Assembly: GCA_050296515.1 (NCBI GenBank)
Contig: JBNKRJ010000127.1
Location: forward strand, 1-64,000
Origin: NBLH01 sp050296515
GTDB taxonomy: Bacteria > Bacteroidota > Bacteroidia > Bacteroidales > NBLH01
Direction: 5' to 3'
Length of the DNA stretch: 64,000 bases
The notes under the pieces are model-generated. The model made no database searches, was not told where the DNA came from, and saw only the letters and a list, made by a program, of their open reading frames with translations. Of this stretch, positions 8,570 to 17,984 are shown piece after piece. The first letter of the stretch is position 1; each line of letters starts with the position of its first letter. The position numbers were made by a program, and so were the translations under genes.

Positions 8570-9020
8570 TCTTTGTCAATTTAAGAAGAAACCAGCCCCT
8601 CTACTTTTTCGCCCTTGTCGATAATATTTTCAATAGTTAATTCATTTGTTAAGAGGTTTACATTAAACCCTGCGGAATTATACTAAGCCAGTTTGAAATA
8701 TTGTAAATTGAAATTTTAAAATGGCTTTGTATATGCCGATCGACTGGCAGTTTTGGTTTGCAAGTTTGCGAAGCAAACCAATTACTAACAGCGGTTCGGT
8801 ATAATTAAACTATTGGGTTACAATAAAAAAAACATATTTCGTAAAAAAAAAGTTGCATGGCCATTTGTGATATCAAATCTGTTTGACAAAAATCTTGTTT
8901 TTTTAGATTTTGTTTAATTTTATTTTGAATTTTGTTGTATTTTGCTATTAAATTACTAGCTTTGTAATAAATTATATAAAAAATGTAATTAAAAGTTGAC
9001 AAAGACTTAAATCCTATAAT
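8570..9020. other. Intergenic gap with hairpin and possible gene remnant
   Basis: On the minus strand, 8581-8682 reads as an open 33-codon stretch ending in a stop, with a protein-like composition (LLTNELTIENIIDKGEKVEG); it may be the tail of a lost gene, but no upstream part is seen. At about 8753-8780 is a hairpin, GGTTTGC...GCAAACC, enclosing TTTGCGAAGCAAA, reminiscent of the TTGCGAAGCAA hairpin in the leaders at 12.2 and 60.1 kb. Nothing else is recognised. Confidence 0.35.
8935..8964 (+). promoter_or_regulatory. Predicted Bacteroidota-type promoter of the flotillin-like gene
   Basis: TTG (8935-8937) and TAGCTTTG (8957-8964) are separated by 19 nt, fitting the TTTG-N19-21-TAnnTTTG pattern. 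The start codon is 57 nt downstream. The -33 half is only a partial match. Confidence 0.45.
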
Positions 9021-10448
9021 ATGAAATTGAAATATTTCAGTTTGATAGTTCTTTTTTTTGCGCTGATTATCAGTACTTCATGTCAAGAAAAGGAGCAACA
9101 ACCAGCACAAAATGATGGTGTTGAAGAAATCACATCTCTTGATGATGTTGTGATAGGTGGTGAAGAGCCGGATGTTACTAGTGATCCTGAAAAGATGGGT
9201 AATGGAATGTTGATTTTTCTAATTATCGCAGCTGTTATACTTGGCCCCGGATTGATACTTTTCTTTTATTATTTCATACCATTAGGACTTTGGTACGAAG
9301 CGAGGCTCTCAGGAATAAAGGTTTCTTGGGCTACACTAATTGTTATGCGTTGGCAGCAGGTTCCCCAACCCTTAATTTTAAGAACATTGATTAAGGCAAA
9401 AAACGCAGGGCTGCCTCTTAATGCAAGAGAACTTGCAGATCATTACCTGGCCCAGGTTGATATAGAAAAAGTTGTTAACACGCTTATTCGGGCGGTTAAC
9501 GCAAACATGGAAATTCCTTTGAAAGATCTTGCGGCCCAATATTTAGCTAAAGTTGATGTAGAAAAAGTAATTCACGCACTGATTACGGCTAAGAACGCCA
9601 ATATTGATGTGAGCCTAAAAGCCCTGGCCTCTCAATACCTTGCCGAAGTTGATGTTGAACAGGTGATAAATGCATTAATAACAGCGCACAACTCAGGGTA
9701 CGAAGAAATGACGATTAATGATTTGAAAGAACATTACCTTGCTAATGGAGATGTGACCAAAACTGTAGATGCCTTTGTAGCTGCAAGAAAAGCAAAACTT
9801 CCTGATTTTGATTTTAAGGATATTGCAGCCATTGATTTATCAGGAATCGACGTTGAAAAAGCTATTGATGCCGCTATTACACCGAGAGTTGTGGAAACAG
9901 ATGGTGTTACAGGTATTGCTAAAGATGGTGTTCAACTTACCATGAAATTAAAAATAACCCTTAGGGCCTATATTCGAAATATAATCGGTGGAGCAAGCGA
10001 AGAGACTGTACTTGCCAGGGTAAATGAAAGTCTGGCATCGGAAATTGGTCAATCTAAAGATCACTATTACATTTTACAAAGTCCTTATGAACTGGCAGAT
10101 AGGGTTGAGAAAAAGGGACTTGGAGCAGGAACTGCTTTTGAGATTATTTCAATTGACGTTTCAGATATCCAGGTAGGTAAAGATGTTCATGCAGTATTAA
10201 CAACTGAACGAGCTAAAGCTCAGGCCGAAATGGCCAAGGCTGATATGATTAAAGCCGAGGAGAAAGTTCAAAAAGCTATGGCTGCCGCTTTCATTGATGG
10301 TAACCTGAGTATTCATGATTACCATGAAATGATGAATACTGAAGCTGATACTCGTATGCGTGAATCGATCGGTAAATCAGCAACTAAATCAGTGAAAAAG
10401 AAATTGGAAGAGCATGATGAAGAGGAGCATGAAGAAGATGAGCACTAA
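9021..10448 (+). CDS. floA: Flotillin-like protein (FloA/YqfA, UPF0365 type) with expanded repeats
   Basis: FloA proteins organise membrane microdomains. Here an N-terminal hydrophobic segment ends in STSC (possible lipidated C21). An acidic linker, one membrane helix (about 63-87) and the FloA core IPLGLWYEARLSGIKVSWATL follow. Residues 121-283 hold five tandem units of about 33 residues built on ALITAKNANI...LAAQYLAxVDVEKVI; ordinary FloA has about two. The SPFH-like part follows (TDGVTGIAKDGVQL...LRAYIRNIIGGASEETVLARV...GTAFEIISIDVSDIQVGKDV), then a shortened Ala/Glu helix and an acidic-His tail (EEHDEEEHEEDEH). At 475 residues it is much longer than the usual 330. The gene is monocistronic with its own terminator. 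Confidence 0.9.
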   Translation: MKLKYFSLIVLFFALIISTSCQEKEQQPAQNDGVEEITSLDDVVIGGEEPDVTSDPEKMGNGMLIFLIIAAVILGPGLILFFYYFIPLGLWYEARLSGIKVSWATLIVMRWQQVPQPLILRTLIKAKNAGLPLNARELADHYLAQVDIEKVVNTLIRAVNANMEIPLKDLAAQYLAKVDVEKVIHALITAKNANIDVSLKALASQYLAEVDVEQVINALITAHNSGYEEMTINDLKEHYLANGDVTKTVDAFVAARKAKLPDFDFKDIAAIDLSGIDVEKAIDAAITPRVVETDGVTGIAKDGVQLTMKLKITLRAYIRNIIGGASEETVLARVNESLASEIGQSKDHYYILQSPYELADRVEKKGLGAGTAFEIISIDVSDIQVGKDVHAVLTTERAKAQAEMAKADMIKAEEKVQKAMAAAFIDGNLSIHDYHEMMNTEADTRMRESIGKSATKSVKKKLEEHDEEEHEEDEH

Positions 10449-10490
10449 TTCTCAGGATATTAGACTTGATACTAGTTCTCAATAATATGT

Positions 10491-10526
10491 AAAAAGGGAT
10501 TGAAGTTTTAACTCAATCCCTTTTTT
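10491..10526. terminator. Bidirectional terminator
   Basis: The stem AAAAAGGGATTGA (10491-10503) / TCAATCCCTTTTTT (10513-10526) is flanked by A- and T-runs on both strands. It lies between the convergent flotillin-like and C69 dipeptidase genes and can serve both. Confidence 0.85.
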
Positions 10527-10544
10527 GTTATTTTGACTTAACTC

Positions 10545-12179
10545 TTAAAAGTTCCATCTCATTTTCACCCAAAGTTCATCACCAATTTCCCACCAGCGAT
10601 CAATTGCTGAACGAGCAAAATTATTAGAGTAATTCGTAAGATATTCTCTACAAAGTTGAGTTTCTTTGCCATTTTTAGCGTTTTCTTTATCTTTTTTTAG
10701 AAGTTCAAGAGCTTTCTTCTCAACTATCTCAACTTCTTCCATTGCTTTGTCTTCATATTCTTTCACAGCAGGGTCAATGATTTCTTTAGCATCACCCCAC
10801 TTTACCATAGCAAGTCTGCTTGCTCTCCTGAAAGCCCAAACAGCTGATTGACGGCTAAAATGATCCTGTCCGCAAATTTTGAAACTTTCTGGTAAATCAA
10901 GGTTTTTGCAATAAATTGGAATTCTTGGACTCATGCGTGGAACATCAAACCCAAACCAAATTCTTCCACCAATTTCATCAGGCAAATCATCACGCAGTTG
11001 AGCAATCCATGAATAAGCACAGTACTGAACAGAAATTCCACGGTATCTTTTTGCAACATCTTCTTTAATATCATTTAGCATTGCCCTTCTGTACCATGAC
11101 ATCCAGTGGTGGGCTGCAGGGTTGATAATGGTATCAGTTATTTCTTCGCCATTTTCTCCTTTTTCCTTTTTTACATATTTCAGGTTTTTTGTCAGATCAT
11201 ATTCTGTCCCTTCGTAATTTGTTCTGTAAAAGGCTAAAATATCCCTGATATTCAATTTCTTCTCAGCTTTAACTGAAAAAGGAAGTTCTTCTGAATCGAA
11301 CTTAAGGTTTAGGCTTGGAGCAACTGTACTAAGTACATAGAAATCTCGAATGGTGAAATTTGTTTTATAGTTACCATAAACTTTCCAAAATACAAATTTC
11401 CCTTTTCCGTCCCAGAGCTTGTATTTTTTAGCAACATCAAAAACATTTTCTGATGCCATAAAATAGTCTTTGTTCTTTAAATTCAACTCTCCAACTCTGG
11501 CAATATTGGCAGAAATACCAACGTGATCATCTGGAATTCTCTGTGCAGCCCAAACTCCGCCTATTTTGTCCGGACCTTCACCATATATTTCCAATTGCCA
11601 TACTTCCTTGGTGTCAGCAATGGTTATACATTCTCCGCCATCACCATAACCATGTTTTTTAACCAGCTCACCTATCAGTTTTATAGCATCTCTTGCGGTA
11701 GTACATCGCTGTAGGGCTATTCGCTCCAGCTCTTCAATTAGGAACATTCCGTTTTTGTTTTGAAGAGTGTCGTGACCATAAATTGAAGTTTCTCCAATTG
11801 CCAGTTGTTTTTCATTAAGGCAGGGATAGGCTGTGTTAAGGTATGCGTATGTTTTTTCTGCTTCAGGAATTTCACCTTTTAATTCCATCCCGTTTTGGCT
11901 CCATGCTGTATGTGTATGCATTGTACCCCAATACACTTTGTGCATATCACCTTTTTTGTGTTCTTTTGCAGGAACAAACTCCAGCCAGGTTCTGTAATAA
12001 GCATCGCAGGTGTGTGCAGTAATTACCGAACCATCATCAGTGGCATCTTTACCCACCATAATACTGGTGCAGCTTTCATTTAGCTGATAATCTTCTAGTT
12101 GCTGAGCATAGATTCCGGTTTGAAAAACAGAAAATAAAGTTAAAATGAATGCTAATTGTGGAAATCTAATTTTTTTCAC
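10545..12179 (-). CDS. Secreted C69-family dipeptidase (PepD-like)
   Basis: Peptidase family C69 enzymes are N-terminal-nucleophile dipeptidases. A signal peptide (about 1-25) leads into CTSIMVGKDATDDGSVITAHTCD; C37 should become the N-terminal nucleophile after processing. Further family blocks are HTHTAWSQNGMELKGEIP, YGDGGECITIADTKEVWQLE and GISANIARVGE. Length 544 is normal for the Bacteroidota secreted form. The start is GTG (12177-12179), lying inside a repeated leader that also precedes the exported methyltransferase gene at 60146. It probably works in the periplasm or outside the cell on dipeptides. Confidence 0.9.
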   Translation of the reverse strand: MKKIRFPQLAFILTLFSVFQTGIYAQQLEDYQLNESCTSIMVGKDATDDGSVITAHTCDAYYRTWLEFVPAKEHKKGDMHKVYWGTMHTHTAWSQNGMELKGEIPEAEKTYAYLNTAYPCLNEKQLAIGETSIYGHDTLQNKNGMFLIEELERIALQRCTTARDAIKLIGELVKKHGYGDGGECITIADTKEVWQLEIYGEGPDKIGGVWAAQRIPDDHVGISANIARVGELNLKNKDYFMASENVFDVAKKYKLWDGKGKFVFWKVYGNYKTNFTIRDFYVLSTVAPSLNLKFDSEELPFSVKAEKKLNIRDILAFYRTNYEGTEYDLTKNLKYVKKEKGENGEEITDTIINPAAHHWMSWYRRAMLNDIKEDVAKRYRGISVQYCAYSWIAQLRDDLPDEIGGRIWFGFDVPRMSPRIPIYCKNLDLPESFKICGQDHFSRQSAVWAFRRASRLAMVKWGDAKEIIDPAVKEYEDKAMEEVEIVEKKALELLKKDKENAKNGKETQLCREYLTNYSNNFARSAIDRWWEIGDELWVKMRWNF

Positions 12180-12324
12180 TTGTTTAAACTTTAGTTAAGT
12201 TGTTGAAATTTATTCACTTTTCTTAAACTATTTATATGGAGTTCATGAGCTTGCTTCGCAAGGTTAATAATGTTCTTTTGTAAAGCGATAAAATTCTTTA
12301 TAAATCCATCTATGAGGGTTTCAT
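12180..12324 (-). repeat. Duplicated 5' leader, copy A
   Basis: On the minus strand this stretch runs into the GTG start of the C69 dipeptidase. It matches the sequence before the GTG start at 60146 over about 140 bp. The part 12208-12263 is identical for 56 bp to 60062-60117 in inverted orientation, and the match continues with few changes to and including GTGAAA. The far end carries the small palindrome of the ATCC-TCAATGAGGG family (12301-12324). It contains the hairpin CTTGCGAAGCAAG. Confidence 0.85.
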
Positions 12325-12448
12325 TGTAAATAAATGTTTTAGTTAACCATTAATTAAAATGGTAATGTACTGTTCAGAAATAATTTGTAAAACAAGGTTT
12401 AAAAATAGATTTTATTTCTAAGTCAAAGTATGATTATTTTTAGGTGCG

Positions 12449-14425
12449 TTAGAATTTGTTGGTCTCATTACTGGATACTTCCTCCTTCTGTGGTTTTACA
12501 TAAGTTTCATTATTTAACATCATGTCCTGATAAACTTGAAGTGTAGATTTACCAAATAGCTCCATCTCCTTCACTTTTTCCACGTATTCATCTACATAAT
12601 CCTTTTTATCATGATCTTTGTGTTTGAATAGTTTCGCTTTTTCACCATCTTTTAGAATTAGTAAAAATTCATTATCAAGCACACCAAGCTTATCATCACC
12701 GTTAATTACTGTGTAAGGCCGAGATTCATTTAATAAATCTATTCCTAAAGTATTATTAAGGTAGGATTGCTTTAAAAGTCCCATAATTGTAGGGAAAACA
12801 TCCATTTGAGAGGCAAGCTTACTTACTGTTCTTGCACTATCGATTATTTCAGGTGCGTATATGATCAATGGAGTGTGATAATAATCTAGAGGGATATCGT
12901 ATTGAGGATTTAAAGGATCACCATGATCTGCAACAAAAACAAAATAAGTGTTATAGAACCAGGTTTTTGAAGATGCTTCTTTTAGAAATTCTTTTATAGA
13001 CCAATCAGCGTACTCCACAATTTGTTGTTTAACTTCATCCGTGTGAGGTGTGAAATAGTCTGGAATGAAATAGGGACCATGGTCGCTGGCAGTCATAAAT
13101 GCAGCAAAGAATGGCTTGTTTTTATTGCTTAAGTCATCCAGAATAGGAATTGAAAATTTAAACAGAAAATCATCCGGTACCCCGAGCGTTGTTTCAATTT
13201 TATCTGAAGGATAATCTTTCTGACTAACGACTCTGTCAAACTCATTGTCAATTAAAAAGCCTTCTACGTTATCAAATTGTCCGTCATGGGTAGTAAAATA
13301 AATAGTTTGGTAATCTCGGGCTTTTAATGTACTGCTGATTCCATTGAACCGTCTCATTTTTTTCATTGAATGTTGACGATAAATTGCAGGAAATGAGAAA
13401 AGAGTGCCGAAAATTCCGTTAAACGTATGAAATCCACAAGTGTAGGTATGTTCAAAATAAATGGATTTTTTTGAAAGTTCATCTAAAAAGGGAGTTAGGT
13501 TGTTTTTGTTGCCATGTCGGGTCATTTTGGCCGCACTCATACTCTCCATTATTACCACTACAACATTTGGTTTATTTTGGACAAGCGTATCATATTCAAC
13601 AAACCTGGCAATAGGTGATTGATATTTTATTTCTTTTACCCCTAGTTTTTCTTGTACTTCTTTTTTAGCTAAATCTGAGTCAACTAAATTAATTGGTTTG
13701 TTTTTGGTGCTTTGCAAATCCAGGTAGCTTCTTATGAAAGTGAATACCGGATTTAAGCCCATTTGGTTTAAAAATGGATTGTGGCAGAAATAAGCGGTTC
13801 CAACCCTGATAGGAGATTTTTTTGTGATTCGTCCTCTTATTCCTAAAAAGATAATGCCTAACAGAAGCAAGTATATTGGTATTTTGGCATATGTATTAAA
13901 CTCCAATATTCTATTATTGCGAATAATTTTTCGAAGTATTTTGAAAGCAAGAACTATTAAAATAATAGCAGGGATTGCTATGATATAGTACCTGACTTCT
14001 TGTGTAATCATCTTAAATACAAATGCCGGGCTGTCAATCCATGCAAATGCGCCTACCGAAAACCTTTCAAAGAAATGGTTGAAATAAGGGATGTCTGAAG
14101 CAGATATTATAAAAGATACAGCGAAAAATATAAAAATATAAACGAAAAGTATAGCAGATGCAACTCTGCTTCGTATCTTAAAGATGTCCAGAACAAAAAA
14201 GACTAATGCCGGAAGCAGGAGGATATATCCGGTAATCACCAAATCGAATCTGAGCCCCATTAAAAACGCACCCAGGATTGTTGATAAACCATCTTCTGAA
14301 ATACTAACATGATCAATCTCTGTGAAAAAAAGGATTATTCTAAAAATAGAAAATACAATTATCGAAAATAAATATAATTTAAGTATTGTAATAAAGGGTG
14401 TTTGACGAATTTTATTTAATGACAT
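12449..14425 (-). CDS. LtaS-like membrane sulfatase/phosphoglycerol transferase
   Basis: This is an alkaline-phosphatase-superfamily membrane enzyme. About five transmembrane helices fill residues 1-205. The extracytoplasmic catalytic domain follows with VVVIMESMSA (metal-binding Glu), the putative nucleophile Thr in CGFHTFNG, SDHGPYFIP and VADHGDP (metal-binding Asp-His). The layout equals lipoteichoic-acid-synthase/OpgB-type proteins that move phosphoglycerol or phosphoethanolamine groups onto envelope glycans or lipids. A Gram-negative Bacteroidota has no lipoteichoic acid, so the acceptor is probably a lipid A, glycan or capsule (inference). It is separated by 115 bp from the S37 peptidase gene on the same strand. 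Confidence 0.85.
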   Translation of the reverse strand: MSLNKIRQTPFITILKLYLFSIIVFSIFRIILFFTEIDHVSISEDGLSTILGAFLMGLRFDLVITGYILLLPALVFFVLDIFKIRSRVASAILFVYIFIFFAVSFIISASDIPYFNHFFERFSVGAFAWIDSPAFVFKMITQEVRYYIIAIPAIILIVLAFKILRKIIRNNRILEFNTYAKIPIYLLLLGIIFLGIRGRITKKSPIRVGTAYFCHNPFLNQMGLNPVFTFIRSYLDLQSTKNKPINLVDSDLAKKEVQEKLGVKEIKYQSPIARFVEYDTLVQNKPNVVVVIMESMSAAKMTRHGNKNNLTPFLDELSKKSIYFEHTYTCGFHTFNGIFGTLFSFPAIYRQHSMKKMRRFNGISSTLKARDYQTIYFTTHDGQFDNVEGFLIDNEFDRVVSQKDYPSDKIETTLGVPDDFLFKFSIPILDDLSNKNKPFFAAFMTASDHGPYFIPDYFTPHTDEVKQQIVEYADWSIKEFLKEASSKTWFYNTYFVFVADHGDPLNPQYDIPLDYYHTPLIIYAPEIIDSARTVSKLASQMDVFPTIMGLLKQSYLNNTLGIDLLNESRPYTVINGDDKLGVLDNEFLLILKDGEKAKLFKHKDHDKKDYVDEYVEKVKEMELFGKSTLQVYQDMMLNNETYVKPQKEEVSSNETNKF

Positions 14426-14540
14426 TTAGGAATTTTTAACGTAAAAATTACGCAAACATAACAAATCTGCGAAATATTATAAAACAATTACTTCTTAAAT
14501 GTATGTGAATTTCAGGAGCAATCCTTTCTTTAAAGTCAAT

Positions 14541-15908
14541 TTACAATCTCCAAATATTTTTGGTTTCTTCAAATTCAAATGTTGATTTTTTAGTAGAACT
14601 TTGAATATCAATGCCTAACCATTCTTCAAGTGCATCGAAAACAATATTTGGATTGTCCAAATCCGCAATTTTGGTTCCGTGATTCGTTCCTGCCTGTAAG
14701 ATTTTTATGGCATTGGTGGCTCCAGTTAACTCTATTGCACCAGCTGTCCACGGGTCATTCTCTCCATAAATATAAATGATATTGTTCCCACTAGTTTGTA
14801 ACCAATTGTAAATATCATTTAATGTGTTTTGGTTAAAGGAATAGCTAACACCTTGGGGGCCAACCAACTCAAAATTTGGATTCCCACTTGCATTGGGATC
14901 TATCTCCTGAAGTAAATCACTTAGGTAATCAGTTTTATAACCTGGAGCGCCTGTTTCAGTGAGCGTTTGATAAACATAGGGTGCATAATGTTCATTTGTT
15001 GCGTCTGAAAAATTACTTAGTGGAACAATTGAAACAAAATGATTGAACATTTCTTCAATAGTATTGTTTTCATCAGGAATTACAGAGCAGTTAATGTTAT
15101 GGTATTGCCAGAAAAGGAATGGGTAGTCCATTATTGCGAGTTCAAGAATCAATCCATGATCCAAAGAGTAGCTTTGTCCGTCAGCAGTAATGTAATCATC
15201 AACAAGTTCTAGAGCCTTAGTCCTGTTTTGTAATATTAGCCGTTGTAAATTGGTTAACTTCGTATAACAATCACTGGTTCCAATGGTTTCAATATAGTCG
15301 GCAAAGCGCATATCTTTTGGACCAAAAACAAAAGGTGCAACATAGGCAATTGTTGCATCAACATCCTCAGGGTAATACCTCTTATGAAATAGCGCTGCTT
15401 GCCCACTCTTACTTGCCCCGCTGCTTATCCATTTTACTTTATAAATTTTTTTAAATAGTTCAACTATATGGTGGTGATCAGCAGCGGCCTGCTCAATTGT
15501 TAAGTATTGCCAGTCTAGAGGCAATGGTTTAGCATTGGTGAAATATCTGTGTGTAACATTCATGCAGTTAGTCCCTAATACTGCTGCAATTTCTTGCCCT
15601 GATTTCGGGAAAGTAGTATATCCTGATGGAGCAAAAACCATTGGAGTAGTTTCATCAGCGTGCGAAAGATAAATTCTTTGAGTGAATGTTTCGCCATCAG
15701 GTTTGTTGTGGTCAACCAGTTGTGTTACATCTATTTGAAAAGCCCTTGGATAGCCATATTCTGGAGAGATTTCAATGGCTGTTACTCCCTCAAGAGAGTT
15801 GATCTTCTCAAGTAAGTCAAGATTTTCAAAAGGAGTCGAATTATTTTTTTTGCATCCGATAAATGAAGAAATAAGGATAATGAACAGGAAAACGCTTATT
15901 TTTTTCAT
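14541..15908 (-). CDS. S37-family (PS-10) serine aminopeptidase, lipoprotein
   Basis: The fold is alpha/beta-hydrolase of family S37, tripeptidyl aminopeptidases first known from Streptomyces. The N-terminus MKKISVFLFI...SSFIGC gives a lipobox with C19, so it is likely membrane-anchored. The nucleophile elbow is GASKSG (S166). Asp in YGENDPWTAG and His in GTNHGTKI complete the triad. Length 455 is typical. It probably trims peptides in the periplasm or at the cell surface. It lies in a minus-strand group with the C69 dipeptidase, another peptide-degrading enzyme, though gaps of more than 100 bp argue against one tight operon. Confidence 0.87.
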   Translation of the reverse strand: MKKISVFLFIILISSFIGCKKNNSTPFENLDLLEKINSLEGVTAIEISPEYGYPRAFQIDVTQLVDHNKPDGETFTQRIYLSHADETTPMVFAPSGYTTFPKSGQEIAAVLGTNCMNVTHRYFTNAKPLPLDWQYLTIEQAAADHHHIVELFKKIYKVKWISSGASKSGQAALFHKRYYPEDVDATIAYVAPFVFGPKDMRFADYIETIGTSDCYTKLTNLQRLILQNRTKALELVDDYITADGQSYSLDHGLILELAIMDYPFLFWQYHNINCSVIPDENNTIEEMFNHFVSIVPLSNFSDATNEHYAPYVYQTLTETGAPGYKTDYLSDLLQEIDPNASGNPNFELVGPQGVSYSFNQNTLNDIYNWLQTSGNNIIYIYGENDPWTAGAIELTGATNAIKILQAGTNHGTKIADLDNPNIVFDALEEWLGIDIQSSTKKSTFEFEETKNIWRL

Positions 15909-16076
15909 GGCGAAGGATTAAGGTTGTACAATGAAGAAAAGGAAAAGCGATACCAAAAATTGGAATAATACCAAGCCGCTATCAAGATAATGAAAGAGGA
16001 TTCGGTATAAATTTTCTAACTTCTGGTATCGTCCTTTTAATCTAAGATAGGCTTGTTACGATTTACCCTATTGATT

Positions 16077-17972
16077 TTATATTTTTTTTACTAAAACTAG
16101 TTTTGCCTTATCCGCTTTCTTTATTGTTTTTCTAAACTCATAATAATCTTTGTAGTCTTCAGCAGGGAAAATTCCCTTTTCACTTGAATAATTTCTAATA
16201 AACCGGATTTTATTGCCATTTTGTTCAAATTTGCATGAATAGGTGCCGAATTTAGTAGCTAAATCATAGTCTTTTGGCTGATTTTCAATGGTATATCCAT
16301 CGGGTATTTCAAAATTTAAAGTATCAGCATCCATAAACTCATAGGTCAACCTAAATGGGATTTTTCGTTCCTCGTTTTTAGGAACGTAGGAAGCCTGGTT
16401 AAAAACATTCATTTTAATAAACATCCGTTTACCACTGGTCGAGGCAAAACGTAAAATATTTAAATCTAAATCTTCATGGATGGATGGAATCTCGTCTTTG
16501 AATTCCATAAATTTAAAATTATTGATTTCCATTCCTGAAATAGCATAGTTTTCCTTTAATGCGTCTTTTTGTTCTTTAACTGATCGGCCAGACCAGCCTT
16601 CTCTATTTTCATATTGTAAGCCGCTGAATTCAGTATGAACTTTTGCTTTTGCATTTCCTTCAGTATCTAGTTTAAGCTCAATATTTCTGTATTGTGTGTT
16701 TACTTCTTTTCTATATCTTGGAGTTTTTACAAGTTTGCCTCCTTCTTCAGTAACCATAATAACATGCCTGTCATCAGTAAACGAACCTAAGAAATTGAAG
16801 GGCTTCTTTTGATCTGTACATTCAAGCCAAATTGTGTCACTTTTTAGAGGTACACATAAGATTGCATGGTTAAATTGATGACAAGGAAAGTCATATAATA
16901 TATCATCTTCTCCTCTTCCTGCATTGACTAATGTGAAATAGGATTTAACACTAACTTCTTTTAATAAGGAATATGTATAATTTGACAGCGCTTTACAATC
17001 TCCATACCCTTTACTGTCAACATATTCAGCAGGAAATGTTTGATACCCACCTATTCCGAGCTGTACCGAAACATATCGGGTTTTGTTTTGCATGAATTGG
17101 TAAATGATTTTCACTTTTTCTTTGTCAGTTTTTGCATCTTTAGTTAAATCAATAATTATTTTTTTCGTTTCTTCAGGTAATTTATCTCGTTCCTGATTAA
17201 GATGCCAAAACCATTTGCCATAACTATTCCACGTTTCTAAGCTACCCTCATATTCTCCTTCAGAAAAAGATGCCGGAGCAAGAAACAAAACAGGCTTATA
17301 GTAGATGATTGGAGGGGATTTTTCTTTGTATTCCTTAGGTGTTAAATTCTTTTCTTCCCAACTGTATTTTTTGATTTTATTTTCGGTAACTATAATGGGT
17401 TCATTACTTAAATTATAACTTCTGTATTTAAAAGTTATGTTTTCTGGCGTCAAAATTTCAAATTTTGAGCTAATAACTCCTGAATTTGGTAATCTCTGAA
17501 AATCCCAGGTTGGTAGATTTAATAACCCTTCTACTTTTTTTTCATATTCAAAGACCAGTGTGTAAGGATAGGTATTATGAAAGAACTCTGCATACATAAC
17601 CCTGGTATCTTCAAAAAGTGAAAAACCTGATACAGCGCTATTATCTATGATGTCAAGTTTCTTTAATCTTTTAACAAAATTACCTTGTGCATCAAAAATC
17701 TCGGCTTTAAATGAAGTGACCGCCTCTCCTTTCCCATAGAGAACTTCAATATCGTTAAATATTTTGGAGTGTTGATCCTTAATACAGACAGCGATAAACT
17801 CTTTATCAATAGCCCTGCCTCTATCTTTAATATAAAATTCTTTGCAATGTTTCCAAACTATATAATCCGCATTTTTCTTTATGGAGTCTGGGATGTCAGC
17901 ATATATATATATATTTTGCGAAAAAGATAACGCAGTAAAAAATGTAGCTATTATTATGAAAAGATATTTCAT
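16077..17972 (-). CDS. DUF3857 transglutaminase-like protein with intact catalytic triad
   Basis: A signal peptide is followed by the DUF3857 domain (about 40-230) and a transglutaminase-like domain. The Cys-His-Asp set is visible: C326 in GYGDCKALSNYTYSLL, His in HQFNHAILCV and Asp in WLECTDQ. The C-terminus is a beta-rich domain. Length 631. The gene begins 12 nt after the end of another DUF3857 gene, so the two form an operon. Such proteins are common in Bacteroidota and are thought to act on the envelope or on exported peptides; no substrate is known. The pairing with a catalytically degenerate paralogue suggests the two work together. Confidence 0.85.
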   Translation of the reverse strand: MKYLFIIIATFFTALSFSQNIYIYADIPDSIKKNADYIVWKHCKEFYIKDRGRAIDKEFIAVCIKDQHSKIFNDIEVLYGKGEAVTSFKAEIFDAQGNFVKRLKKLDIIDNSAVSGFSLFEDTRVMYAEFFHNTYPYTLVFEYEKKVEGLLNLPTWDFQRLPNSGVISSKFEILTPENITFKYRSYNLSNEPIIVTENKIKKYSWEEKNLTPKEYKEKSPPIIYYKPVLFLAPASFSEGEYEGSLETWNSYGKWFWHLNQERDKLPEETKKIIIDLTKDAKTDKEKVKIIYQFMQNKTRYVSVQLGIGGYQTFPAEYVDSKGYGDCKALSNYTYSLLKEVSVKSYFTLVNAGRGEDDILYDFPCHQFNHAILCVPLKSDTIWLECTDQKKPFNFLGSFTDDRHVIMVTEEGGKLVKTPRYRKEVNTQYRNIELKLDTEGNAKAKVHTEFSGLQYENREGWSGRSVKEQKDALKENYAISGMEINNFKFMEFKDEIPSIHEDLDLNILRFASTSGKRMFIKMNVFNQASYVPKNEERKIPFRLTYEFMDADTLNFEIPDGYTIENQPKDYDLATKFGTYSCKFEQNGNKIRFIRNYSSEKGIFPAEDYKDYYEFRKTIKKADKAKLVLVKKI

Positions 17973-17984
17973 GGTCTAAGTTGT

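Noticed and set aside
8805..9002. 65-codon minus-strand frame upstream of the flotillin-like gene
   Set aside because: Low-complexity AT-rich sequence overlapping the predicted promoter.
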